Shown: piece by piece, positions 26,833 through 35,113 of the stretch
Layout of the letters: every line of letters starts with the position of its first letter
Position numbering within the stretch: position 1 is the first letter of the stretch
From: Alphaproteobacteria bacterium
GTDB lineage: Bacteria > Pseudomonadota > Alphaproteobacteria > Rhizobiales > Rhizobiaceae
DNA: 43,762 nt
Reading direction: 5' to 3'
NCBI GenBank assembly: GCA_024280375.1
Contig: JAJRQF010000070.1
Location: forward strand, 1-43,762
The notes under the pieces: generated by a model
What the model was told of the DNA's origin: nothing
The model's database searches: none
The model's input: only the letters and a program-made list of their open reading frames with translations
Position numbers and translations under genes: made by a program

Positions 26833-27771
26833 TTAAAAATTCACCTTGTCGGCACCCTTAAGACCAAGCATTTCACGCGCTTCTGCCGGTGTTGCAATTT
26901 CCTGGCCCTGTGTTTCGAGAATGGAGCGGACTTTATGCACCTGCTCGGCATTGGATTTGGCCAGCTTACCTTTTTCAATATAGAGCGAATCTTCTAACCC
27001 AACGCGCACATGGCCGCCCATTTGTGCGGCAACCGCTGCCATGTTCATCTGCTGGCTTCCGGCACCAATCACCGACCAGTTGTAATTGTCGCCAAACAGC
27101 TTGTCGGCGGTGCGCTTCATGAAGACGAGGTTTTCGACTTCAGCCGTAATGCCGCCCAGAATACCCATGACGAATTGCAGGAAGATTGGCGCTTTAAACA
27201 TGCCCTGTTTGAGGCAGAAATTGAGATTGTATAGGTGGCCGACATCGTAACATTCGTGTTCGAATTTTACCCGGTGTTCGCCTCCCAGTGCTCCTGCGAC
27301 TTGAGCTATATCTTGAAAAGTATTGCGGAATATCGCATTTTCTGAACCCCGTAGAAAAGGCTCTTCCCAGTCTTCCTTGAATTTTTCATAGCGGTCGGCC
27401 AGCGGGTGCAGGGAGAAATTGAGCGATCCCATATTCATCGAGCACATTTCGGGCGAAAACTCTACAGATGGCGCAATGCGCTCATCTATTCCCATGGTGA
27501 TGCTGCCGCCGGTTGAAATATTGACGATGGCATCAGTCTCGCTTTGAATACGCCCGAGGAAATGGCGAAAATGCGCCGGATCAACCGATGGTGCCCCGTT
27601 TACCGGATTGCGCGCGTGAAGATGCAGGATTGCAGCACCCGCATGGGCCGCCTCGACCGCCTGTTCGGCGATCATCTCCGGGGTAACCGGTAAAGCATCC
27701 GACATGGTGGGGGTATGGACTGCGCCGGTGATGGCGCAGGAGATGATGGTTTTCTTGTTGTTTTTAGCCAT
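26833..27771 (-). CDS. BKACE-family (beta-keto acid cleavage) enzyme
   Basis: A 312-residue TIM-barrel enzyme of the 3-keto-5-aminohexanoate cleavage family (DUF849). The zinc-site HLH (His50, His52) lies in GAAILHLHARNP, preceded by the CAITGAVHTPTMSDALPVTPEMI start typical of the group. VNISTGGS and HVRVGLEDSLYIEKGKLA are further hallmarks. The family condenses a beta-keto acid with acetyl-CoA to give acetoacetate and a new CoA ester, with substrates ranging from aminohexanoate to dehydrocarnitine and ketoglutarates. Here the substrate is unknown; linkage to a TRAP transporter and a cyclase-fold hydrolase suggests an imported carboxylate. It starts 5 bp after the hydrolase gene. Confidence 0.9.
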   Translation of the reverse strand: MAKNNKKTIISCAITGAVHTPTMSDALPVTPEMIAEQAVEAAHAGAAILHLHARNPVNGAPSVDPAHFRHFLGRIQSETDAIVNISTGGSITMGIDERIAPSVEFSPEMCSMNMGSLNFSLHPLADRYEKFKEDWEEPFLRGSENAIFRNTFQDIAQVAGALGGEHRVKFEHECYDVGHLYNLNFCLKQGMFKAPIFLQFVMGILGGITAEVENLVFMKRTADKLFGDNYNWSVIGAGSQQMNMAAVAAQMGGHVRVGLEDSLYIEKGKLAKSNAEQVHKVRSILETQGQEIATPAEAREMLGLKGADKVNF

Positions 27772-27776
27772 GATAT

Positions 27777-28553
27777 TTACTCCTCAAATATTGCAACGGC
27801 ACGGGTGAAGCCAGCGGATGCGGCTTTGATTTTGTAGGGGAAGCAGGAAATCGTATAGCCATTGGCGGGCAATTCTTCCAGATTGTGCAGCTTCTCCATA
27901 TGGCAATAGCCAATATCCATGCCGGCCCGGTGGCCCTCCCAGATAATGCTTGGGTCTTTGTTCTCCGCATAGGTTTTGGCTGTGTGAACAAAAGGCGCAT
28001 CCCAGCTCCAGGCATCGGTGCCGGCAACCCGCACGCCGCGCTCCAGCAGATAGAGCGTTGCCTCGCGGCCCATGCCGCAGCCCTTGGCCAGATATTCAGG
28101 CTTGCCATAGGCCATTCCGGCCGATGTGTTGACCACCACAATATCAAGCGGTTGAAGCTCATGGCCAATGCGTTTGAGTTCAGCTTCCACATCGCTAGCG
28201 GTTGCCACATAGCCATCGTCCATATGGCGAAAGTCGAGTTTTACCGCCGGGTTGAAGCACCATTCCAGCGGCACCTCGTCGATGGTGATGGCGCGCTCGC
28301 CATTGTTCATGGTTGAATGAAAGTGATAGGGCGCATCGAGATGGGTGCCGTTATGGGTGGCGATTTTTAGCATTTCAATGGCCCAGCCTTCGCCGCCGGG
28401 AAGATCTTCCTTTTTCAGACCGGGAAAAAACATCATTACTTGTTCTGCGGTCATCTGGTGGTCGAAATATTCGATCTCCGGCAGCATCATCGGAGGGTCG
28501 GATTGAATGCCGGTTTCCAGCGGAACCGATATATCAACAAATCTTCGGGCCAT
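27777..28553 (-). CDS. Cyclase-family metal-dependent hydrolase (kynurenine formamidase fold)
   Basis: A 258-residue protein with the cyclase-family metal motif: His67, His71, Asp73 and His77 in ATHNGTHLDAPYHF. The family includes bacterial kynurenine formamidase and lactone- or amide-forming hydrolases. Residues GCGMGREATLYLLERGVRVAGTD are conserved in the group. Length is a little over that of KynB (about 210), placing it nearer the uncharacterised cyclase branch. It lies between the TRAP permease gene (13 bp upstream) and the BKACE gene (5 bp downstream), so ring or amide opening of the imported compound is the likely job. Confidence 0.87.
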   Translation of the reverse strand: MARRFVDISVPLETGIQSDPPMMLPEIEYFDHQMTAEQVMMFFPGLKKEDLPGGEGWAIEMLKIATHNGTHLDAPYHFHSTMNNGERAITIDEVPLEWCFNPAVKLDFRHMDDGYVATASDVEAELKRIGHELQPLDIVVVNTSAGMAYGKPEYLAKGCGMGREATLYLLERGVRVAGTDAWSWDAPFVHTAKTYAENKDPSIIWEGHRAGMDIGYCHMEKLHNLEELPANGYTISCFPYKIKAASAGFTRAVAIFEE

Positions 28554-28566
28554 ATTTTTCTCCTGA

Positions 28567-29874
28567 CTAAATTAAAATTGTTGCAAGCATCGGGAAGGCC
28601 AGCACCAGCGCCAGCACAATAAGCATCATTGCGGCAAAGGGGGCGGCTCCGATAAAAATATCACCCAGCGAAATGCTCTCGTCATCAAGCGCCGATTTGA
28701 TAACGAATACCGATATGCCAAAGGGTGGGGTTAAAAGGCCGATTTCAACCGCAAGCACGGTGATAATGCCGAACCAGATCAGATCGACCTGCATGGGCAC
28801 AACTACGGGCAGCATGAGGGGCACTAAAATGAGCATGATGGAGGATGAATCCAGTATGGTGCCCATGACGATGACCAGCGCCACATAGGCGAGGATGACA
28901 CCCCAAAAGCCGATGTCAGCCGTTGCGACAAACTGGCCAAACTCGTTGGGCAGACCGGAAAGTGCCAACATGCGTGAATACATCTGTGCCGAGATGATAA
29001 GAAAGCAGATCGCAGCTGTGACCAGACCTGTATCGGTCAAGACTTTCCATATATCGCGCCAGCTTAATGTGCGTTTGGCAAAGCCGATGATCATTGCGCC
29101 GAGCGCCCCGATGGCACCGGCCTCAATTGGGGTGAAAAAGCCCGCATATATGCCGCCAAGCACCAGAAAAATCAGCCCGCTAACCGGTAAGCCCTTGGCC
29201 ATAACCTGTTTGCCGGTCAGCATATCTTCGTCATTACTGGAAAGGTTTTCACCAATAAAGGATGGGAAAAACCGGGCCATTGAATAAACGCCAATCGCGA
29301 AAATCAAAGCCAGCAATAATCCTGGAATAATACCGGCAATAAACAGATCGCCAACCGATTGCTCGGTCAACAGGCCATATAGAATGAGCAGCAGGCTGGG
29401 GGGAATTAACATGCCCAGCACGGATGAGCCTGCGACCACGCCAACGGAAAAGCGCTTTGTATAGCCGTGGCGCACCATTTCCGGCACCGCGATGCGGGTG
29501 AATACGGCGGCCGATGCAATCGAAATGCCGGTAATGGCCGCAAAAATCGCATTTGCGCCGATGGTGCCGATGCCCAGCCCACCGCGAAAGCGGCGAAACA
29601 GATGGTTGGCCACATCAAAGGCATCGCGCCCCATTCCGGAAATTGACACCACATAGCCCATCAAAACAAATAGCGGCACCACGCCGAAAAAGTAGGAAGA
29701 TATGGAATCGGCGGCTGCCAGTGCCAGCAATTTGCCCGCCAGAATGGGTGAACCCTTTATGGCCCATACACCCAGCCATGAGGTTAGCATCAGGGCGATT
29801 GGCACATAGAGCCCCAGATAGACCAATACGACCATCGCGCCGAGCGCCCAAAGGCCAATTTCAAACGGGCTCAC
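28567..29874 (-). CDS. TRAP transporter large permease (DctM type)
   Basis: A 435-residue inner-membrane protein with a long series of hydrophobic helices typical of DctM. Characteristic parts are PIALMLTSWLG near the start, GIGTIGANAIFAAITGISIASAAVFTRIA and SVLGMLIPPSLLLILYG in the first half, and LTPPFGISVFVIKS near the end. It uses a sodium gradient to import a carboxylate handed over by the periplasmic protein. The ATG overlaps the DctQ stop by 4 bp. Confidence 0.93.
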   Translation of the reverse strand: MSPFEIGLWALGAMVVLVYLGLYVPIALMLTSWLGVWAIKGSPILAGKLLALAAADSISSYFFGVVPLFVLMGYVVSISGMGRDAFDVANHLFRRFRGGLGIGTIGANAIFAAITGISIASAAVFTRIAVPEMVRHGYTKRFSVGVVAGSSVLGMLIPPSLLLILYGLLTEQSVGDLFIAGIIPGLLLALIFAIGVYSMARFFPSFIGENLSSNDEDMLTGKQVMAKGLPVSGLIFLVLGGIYAGFFTPIEAGAIGALGAMIIGFAKRTLSWRDIWKVLTDTGLVTAAICFLIISAQMYSRMLALSGLPNEFGQFVATADIGFWGVILAYVALVIVMGTILDSSSIMLILVPLMLPVVVPMQVDLIWFGIITVLAVEIGLLTPPFGISVFVIKSALDDESISLGDIFIGAAPFAAMMLIVLALVLAFPMLATILI

Positions 29875-30413
29875 AGAGATGCCTCGCTGGAGGTTTTTTC
29901 AGTGCTTTGACCTGTGCGGATAATAGCGATTTGGCGAGCAAGATAAAGCGCGATTTGGGCAATTAGAGCGGCGCATCCGATTAGAATTGCCAGTTTTACC
30001 GGCCAGACCGGTGCAATGAAGTCGCCAACCGTGCCGATGAATGTGTCGCGGTTCCAGGATTTGATGAAGAAGGGATAGCTTGCGTTCAGCAATATGGAAA
30101 TTATGCCAAGGGCTGAAAGCGCAAAGATGAATTCAAGAATTGCTCTTAATCTGATTGAGTGTTTTTCCAGAAAATTCAACATGGCTTCAGAGCGAGTAAA
30201 GCGCCCCATTCTAAAGGCTTCAGGGGCTTGCAAGAAAACAATCGCCACAATGGAAAGACTGACCATTTCCGGTACACCTGAAACAGGCGAGGAAAAAATT
30301 GTACGGGCAATAACATCGGTGCAGATCAGCACCATAAGTGCGACAATCAGCAAAGTTCCCGCCACATTGAGCAGCATGGTTATGCGGTTGATGATGAGAG
30401 TAATGAGGCTCAT
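29871..30413 (-). CDS. TRAP transporter small permease (DctQ type)
   Basis: A 180-residue four-helix membrane protein from the ATG at 30413 (MSLITLIINRITMLL); a TTG ten codons upstream is less likely. The helix pattern (residues 10-32, 45-65, 90-112, 130-155) and the ISxVLxR-like CTDVIARTIFSSPVSGVPEM loop fit DctQ. It bridges DctM and the binding protein. It follows the dctP-like gene after 97 bp that contain a stem-loop, and overlaps the DctM start. Confidence 0.87.
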   Translation of the reverse strand: MSLITLIINRITMLLNVAGTLLIVALMVLICTDVIARTIFSSPVSGVPEMVSLSIVAIVFLQAPEAFRMGRFTRSEAMLNFLEKHSIRLRAILEFIFALSALGIISILLNASYPFFIKSWNRDTFIGTVGDFIAPVWPVKLAILIGCAALIAQIALYLARQIAIIRTGQSTEKTSSEASL

Positions 30414-30463
30414 TGCTTGACTAAACTCCCGAAATGCCCCCACCCCTAGGGATGGGCAGGGGA

Positions 30464-30487
30464 CTGCCAGAAATTGTTATCTGGCAG
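30464..30487 (-). promoter_or_regulatory. Stem-loop between dctP-like and dctQ-like genes
   Basis: Perfect 7-bp inverted repeat CTGCCAG (30464-30470) and CTGGCAG (30481-30487), 10-nt loop, just after the binding-protein stop. There is no T-run. It may protect the upstream mRNA from 3' decay or attenuate transcription, so that the binding protein is made in excess. Confidence 0.5.
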
Positions 30488-30510
30488 TTATTCAGGAATG
30501 CCTTTGAGTT

Positions 30511-31584
30511 CTATTCCTTGTCCCAATCGCGCAGCGGCACGGCACCAGTTGCACGCATGGCGTCCATATAGGTTTTCAGGACTTTGGTGCCCGGTTGGCC
30601 GCTCGCATCCAGTTTGGCGGCCCAACCCTTGGCCACATTGTCCATGCCCATGGCCCAATTTTTACGAGTTGCATCGTCCATTTCAGTGATGGTTGCGCCC
30701 TTGGCTTTCATGATGCCGAGAAATTTGGCAACCGATGCATCTAGGTCTTTTTGATAGGCAACGCGGTCGGCTTCTGCACCTTTGCGCAATGCGTCCTGAA
30801 CGACTTTCGGCTGGGCATCAAACCAATCCTTATTGGCGGCAAGGCCACCGGCATATTGAGCGCCAAAACCGACCTTGGTAATGTAAGGCGCAACTTCATA
30901 CAATTTGCCGGGAAGGGCGGCCGATGCAAAAACAATTACACCATCATAAACCCCAGTTTTAAGTTCGTTATAATAGGTGGTGAGATTGCCTGATACACCA
31001 ACTGCGCCAGTGCCTTTCAGCCAGTTAACGGCGGGGCCGGGCGCACCAATTTTATGGCCCTTGAGATCTGCAATCGAGTTGACCGGAAAATTTGTCATGA
31101 TCAGGTAATCATCAATACCGATGGCAGCGCCCAGATATTCCAGACCGTTCTTTTCCCATGTGGCACGTAGTTCAGGTGTTGTCTTATGCAATTCATCCAT
31201 CAAATTGGAAACCGCTGTTGAATTGCGATTTGTAAACGGGGTGAAGTAGGTCACGGTTTGAAGGGAAAGCTTGGCCGGTTCAAACAGGCTTGAAACAAGG
31301 CCGATTTCAGCCAAACCTTCTTCAACCGCTTCGAGCACACCGCCAACCTTGGCAAGTGAGCCGCCATATTGTTCGCTCCATTTGATTTCATAGCCAGAGC
31401 CTTCCAGCTCTTTGTTGACGGTTGGAATGAATGTCTTGGATGCGTGCTTGACCCAGCGAAATACCGGCGGGTGACCGGCGGCAATTGTGACATTGATGGT
31501 CTCGGCAAAACTGTTGCCCGCACTGGCAAGCCCGGCGGTGATGCCCATGGCAATTAGCGCCATATATTTGATTGATTTTCTCAT
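30511..31584 (-). CDS. TRAP transporter periplasmic solute-binding protein (DctP type)
   Basis: A 357-residue secreted protein. The signal peptide (KSIKYMALIAMGITAGLASA) is cleaved near residue 27 (NSFA-ETINV). The mature part follows the DctP fold, with GLAEIGLVSSLFEP, DLKGHKIGAPGPAVNWLKGTGA and the NELKTGVYDGVIVF region that normally holds ligand contacts. It would bind a carboxylate in the periplasm and deliver it to DctQM. A good GGGAGG ribosome site precedes the ATG. It stands 20 bp behind the TetR gene. The ligand is unknown; the enzymes downstream suggest an amide- or ring-containing acid. Confidence 0.92.
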   Translation of the reverse strand: MRKSIKYMALIAMGITAGLASAGNSFAETINVTIAAGHPPVFRWVKHASKTFIPTVNKELEGSGYEIKWSEQYGGSLAKVGGVLEAVEEGLAEIGLVSSLFEPAKLSLQTVTYFTPFTNRNSTAVSNLMDELHKTTPELRATWEKNGLEYLGAAIGIDDYLIMTNFPVNSIADLKGHKIGAPGPAVNWLKGTGAVGVSGNLTTYYNELKTGVYDGVIVFASAALPGKLYEVAPYITKVGFGAQYAGGLAANKDWFDAQPKVVQDALRKGAEADRVAYQKDLDASVAKFLGIMKAKGATITEMDDATRKNWAMGMDNVAKGWAAKLDASGQPGTKVLKTYMDAMRATGAVPLRDWDKE

Positions 31585-31604
31585 TTTTCCCTCCCTGGGT
31601 TTTT

Positions 31605-32312
31605 CTAATTTTGGTTTGAATTTGGTGGGTTTTTTACATCCACCACCGCGCGTATTCCCGCGGTAATAAAAGGAATGATGCGTGCAAGCATCGCTTCCAC
31701 ATCTGTATCATCGCAAAGGCCGCCGGATAATCGTTGCGAGCGGCCGGTTTGCGCCATCATGGTCATGCCAACGCCAATGGCGAACATATAGGCCCAAACC
31801 GCATTTTCATGGCTAAGGCCGGGTGTTGCCTTTTCAAAGGCTGCGATAAATTGCCGGGCGATGGGGTCGTAATATTGCTTGGTCAGTTTGGTGCTGAGCC
31901 GATCGGAACTGTTGGCGGTGGAAACCAGAATGCGGGCGAACCCATTGGAAGGATTGCCAGCCCGGTGGCTGATCTCGATGGTAGGGCGCAGCAAAACATC
32001 GGTAACATCCTCAAGTTCGGGGACCAATGTTTTTTCAAACAATGCATTTAATCGTTGTTGGCGCAGATTGTTGATCTCACCGCCGCGCCTTACAATCAAT
32101 TCTTCAATCAATCGTTCTTTGGTGTTGAAATGATAGTGAATGAGCGCCTGGGCAACGCCAGCTTTTTCGGCAATTTCACGCATACTGGCACCATTAAAGC
32201 CTGAGACTGCAAATATTTCCTCTGCCGCATCAAGAATGGCATTGAACCGTTTACCGCCGGTTTTTCCTTTTGAGGGTTTTGTTTGTGCGACGGTCGAGAG
32301 TTTTGCAGACAT
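31605..32312 (-). CDS. TetR-family transcriptional regulator
   Basis: A TetR repressor; the helix-turn-helix is in the first third (ILDAAEEIFAVSGFNGASMREIAEKAG, then HYHFNTKERLIEELI). The chosen ATG at 32312 has GGAAGG (32320-32325) at 7 nt and gives 235 residues. In-frame starts at 32369 (AGGA nearby) and 32387 also exist, but the latter lies inside the palindromic operator and is unlikely. The C-terminal domain carries the LLRPTIEISHRAGNPSNGFARIL type of ligand pocket seen in catabolic TetR regulators. As first gene of the leftward operon it probably represses itself and the TRAP and enzyme genes. Confidence 0.88.
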   Translation of the reverse strand: MSAKLSTVAQTKPSKGKTGGKRFNAILDAAEEIFAVSGFNGASMREIAEKAGVAQALIHYHFNTKERLIEELIVRRGGEINNLRQQRLNALFEKTLVPELEDVTDVLLRPTIEISHRAGNPSNGFARILVSTANSSDRLSTKLTKQYYDPIARQFIAAFEKATPGLSHENAVWAYMFAIGVGMTMMAQTGRSQRLSGGLCDDTDVEAMLARIIPFITAGIRAVVDVKNPPNSNQN

Positions 32313-32374
32313 ATCAGTGCCTTCCGCTTTGGAGCGAAGACTGGATTGTTCAGATGAATTACGGGTCATTGAAT

Positions 32375-32396
32375 CCTGACTGATCATTCAGTCAGG
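32375..32396. promoter_or_regulatory. TetR-type operator palindrome
   Basis: Perfect 9-bp arms CCTGACTGA (32375-32383) and TCAGTCAGG (32388-32396) around TCAT. The size and symmetry are typical for TetR-family operators. It lies 62 bp upstream of the favoured tetR start and 143 bp upstream of the divergent ycaO start, so it could affect both transcripts. Confidence 0.7.
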
Positions 32397-32539
32397 AAAT
32401 CATACGAAATTGCTCAAGTCAAATATTTTTCTGGATAGTTGGGTAAGCAGCGGGTTAGGCTGGCGGTATATTATGTTGTATTGTTTGTATTATTTTATCC
32501 CAGCCTTTGGGCTGATAAACGGGTTAGATTGTTTATTTG

Positions 32540-33763
32540 ATGACTTCCGCCACCAATGTATTGAAAACCTATCGATCGGGGACGCACCGGATATATTCGC
32601 CGGACGCAACGATTGAAAAAATCCGCCCGCTAATGAAGCGGATGGGGATTACCCGGATTGCAAATGTGACCGGGTTGGACCGTATCGGCATTCCGGTGGT
32701 CATGGTCACGCGGCCCAATTCCCGCTCAGTTGCGGTATCGCAGGGCAAGGGCATTGATCTTGATGCCGCCAAGGCATCGGCGCTGATGGAATCAGTTGAA
32801 ACCTGGCACGCCGAGCATATTGATGTGCCGGTGCTTTACGGAACGCGGGATGATCTTGGGCAAAACCGGCGGCTGGTTGACCCGAATGTGCTGCCGCAAA
32901 TCAATGGAACTAAATATCATAAGCTGTTGCGAATCCTGTGGGTTGAAGGCGTTGAATTGATTGATCAACGGCCGATCTGGCTGCCTCATGAAATGGTTCA
33001 TGCGGACTATACAGCGCCATCGCCACCGGGGCAGGGATGCTTTCCCTGTAGTACCAATGGTTTGGCATCTGGTAATCATCTACTGGAAGCGCAGAACCAT
33101 GCCATTTGTGAGGTCATTGAGCGTGATGCCACAACCCTGCTGCATTATTTGCCAATTGCCGCGCGGCAGGCGCGACTGCTTGAGCTTGCCAGCGTTGATG
33201 ATGGTGAATGTTGTGCACTTTTGCAGCACCTCGAGCAGGCTGATCTTGAAATGACCCTGTGGGATGCGACCTCGAATATTGGCGTGCCGGCCTTTTATGG
33301 GCTGTTGATTAATCGCGAGAGTGGGCAGTTAGAACATATTGGCGCGGGGGCAGGGTGCCATCCCAATAAGGCAATTGCCCTGTCGCGCACCATTACCGAG
33401 GCGGTTCAAACCCGGTTGACTTATATTTCCGGTGCGCGCGATGATCTGCTTTCGGCAGAGTTTGTTGATGGCGGACTTCAGGAGAAAAATATTGCAGCGC
33501 GCGAATTTATCGGAACTGAAAAGCCTGCGCGAAAGTACGGCGATATTGGTGAATTTGACGCGGGCTCGATTGATGAGGATTTCAACTGGTTGCTTGGGCA
33601 ATTGCAATCGGTCGGAATTAAGCAGGTTATTCGGGTGGATTTGACCAAGCCTGATATTGGCATTCCTGTCGTTCGGGTGGTTATTCCGGGGGTTGAGGCG
33701 CCGCATGATGATGATGATTTTCTGCCCGGCCCAAGGGTCGTAAATATTGGGGGCGGATCATGA
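32540..33763 (+). CDS. YcaO-family enzyme, TfuA-associated type
   Basis: A 407-residue YcaO protein from the ATG at 32540 (a TTG one codon upstream is in frame). YcaO enzymes activate a backbone amide with ATP, giving azolines, amidines or, with TfuA partners, thioamides. ATP/Mg residues are visible in ALMESVETWHAE (Glu84, Glu87) and in LLEAQNHAICEVIERDA (Glu183, Gln185, Asn186, Glu191, Glu194). The start GLDRIGIPVVMVTRPN is typical. The C terminus (NIGGGS) lacks the Pro-rich PxPxP end of azoline-forming YcaOs, which fits a thioamidating or related role. No E1-like or dehydrogenase partner is nearby. The stop overlaps the tfuA-like ATG by 4 bp. Family sure; reaction inferred. Confidence 0.93.
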   Translation: MTSATNVLKTYRSGTHRIYSPDATIEKIRPLMKRMGITRIANVTGLDRIGIPVVMVTRPNSRSVAVSQGKGIDLDAAKASALMESVETWHAEHIDVPVLYGTRDDLGQNRRLVDPNVLPQINGTKYHKLLRILWVEGVELIDQRPIWLPHEMVHADYTAPSPPGQGCFPCSTNGLASGNHLLEAQNHAICEVIERDATTLLHYLPIAARQARLLELASVDDGECCALLQHLEQADLEMTLWDATSNIGVPAFYGLLINRESGQLEHIGAGAGCHPNKAIALSRTITEAVQTRLTYISGARDDLLSAEFVDGGLQEKNIAAREFIGTEKPARKYGDIGEFDAGSIDEDFNWLLGQLQSVGIKQVIRVDLTKPDIGIPVVRVVIPGVEAPHDDDDFLPGPRVVNIGGGS

Positions 33764-35097
33764 GTGTTGTTCTCTTTATCGGCCCGACAATTACCAAATC
33801 TGATGCTCTGGCAAGTATTGATGCGATTTGCCTGCCACCGGCAGCACAGGGCGATATTTATCGCGCCATGCGGCATAAACCTACCCATATCGGTATGGTT
33901 GATGGCTATTTTGATGGGGTTGCCGCTGTTTGGCACAAGGAAATTCTGTGGGCGATGGCGCAGGGTGTGAAGGTGTTTGGTGCTTCCAGCATGGGCGCAT
34001 TACGGGCGGCCGAACTGGCTGATTTTGGTATGGTCGGGGTCGGTCAGATTTTTGAGGATTTCTATAGCGGCGCGCTTGAGGATGATGACGAGGTCGCGGT
34101 CATTCATGGCCCGGCTGAAATCGGCTACCCGGCACTTTGCGAACCGATGGTCAATATTCGCGCGACACTTGAACTGGCGATGAGTGAGCGGATAATTGAT
34201 GCCGAGCAAGTAAAGTCGGTATTAAAAATTGCGAAATCAACGCATTATAAACAGCGTAACTGGAGGGATTTATCGGCAGTTCTTGAGCCTAATTCGAAGT
34301 TTACAGATTGGTTGAAGCGGGGCAAGGTCAATCAAAAGCGCGATGATGCAATTGAAATGATTGAGACCATCCAAGCGCATGTAATGGGTGTTGAATTACC
34401 GCTAAATTCACCGCTTCCATTTGATTTTGAAACGACTAATCAATGGGTTCGAGCCATATCCCAGTGGGATAGTGAAACAACGCCGGAAGTCGTAAAAATT
34501 CAACTGGTTCTGGATGAATTGCGATTGCAACCAGACAAATTCGTCAAGGCCGTGGATTTTGCACGATTGCGCTTTTTGGCTTTACGTCAATCTGGTGAAG
34601 TGCAGCGTGAGATTAGTCAAGTTGAAGTGGAGGATGCGGTTACCATATTGCGAACACAAAATGGACTGTTAAGCGCCGCAATCTTTTATCAATGGCTTGA
34701 AGAAAACCAGTTAACATTGAAAGGGTTAGAAGCCTTGTTGGCGGAACAAATTGCCATTAATAATAGCGTTGATTTGCAAGCTACTGAATTACAATATTAT
34801 TTGCTTGGTCAGCTAAAATTGGACTGTGTGTTTGTTGAACTTTCCACCCGCGCTACCAAAAAAGAAGATTGGCTTCTTGAAAATGGGTATGATGAAGTGA
34901 CGGTTGAACATACGGGGTTGCCAAAGCCTGCTTTGCTGGAATGGTTTTATTGCCAAAAACTGGGCAAGGTGATTCCATCCAATATTAATGAGCTTGTTGC
35001 GGGTTTGGGCTTGACCGATCGCGAGGCGCTTCATCAATTGCTTGCGCGCGAGTATTTATTTCTTCAAGGTGTTGACCATAGTGCCGGGACAAATTGA
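33760..35097 (+). CDS. TfuA-like protein with long C-terminal extension
   Basis: A 445-residue protein. Residues 1-200 form a TfuA-like domain: VLFIGPTI, CLPPAAQGDIYRAM, THIGMVDGYF, then WHKEILWAMAQGV and GASSMGALRAAEL (74-86), followed by a YSGALEDDDEVAV acidic loop. TfuA proteins act with YcaO in peptide thioamidation and in trifolitoxin maturation. Residues 200-445 are an extra mostly helical part with no recognised motif; it might hold the substrate or a sulfur-donor partner. The gene overlaps ycaO by ATGA, implying coupled synthesis and probably a complex. The peptidase gene starts 16 bp later. Confidence 0.9.
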   Translation: MSVVLFIGPTITKSDALASIDAICLPPAAQGDIYRAMRHKPTHIGMVDGYFDGVAAVWHKEILWAMAQGVKVFGASSMGALRAAELADFGMVGVGQIFEDFYSGALEDDDEVAVIHGPAEIGYPALCEPMVNIRATLELAMSERIIDAEQVKSVLKIAKSTHYKQRNWRDLSAVLEPNSKFTDWLKRGKVNQKRDDAIEMIETIQAHVMGVELPLNSPLPFDFETTNQWVRAISQWDSETTPEVVKIQLVLDELRLQPDKFVKAVDFARLRFLALRQSGEVQREISQVEVEDAVTILRTQNGLLSAAIFYQWLEENQLTLKGLEALLAEQIAINNSVDLQATELQYYLLGQLKLDCVFVELSTRATKKEDWLLENGYDEVTVEHTGLPKPALLEWFYCQKLGKVIPSNINELVAGLGLTDREALHQLLAREYLFLQGVDHSAGTN

Positions 35098-35113
35098 ATG
35101 TCGAGAGGTGTTT

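Noticed and set aside
32501-32516. Small CAGCC/GGCTG hairpin before ycaO as a riboswitch
   Set aside because: Only five pairs, no conserved riboswitch core was recognised, and there is no attached terminator or ribosome-site pairing.
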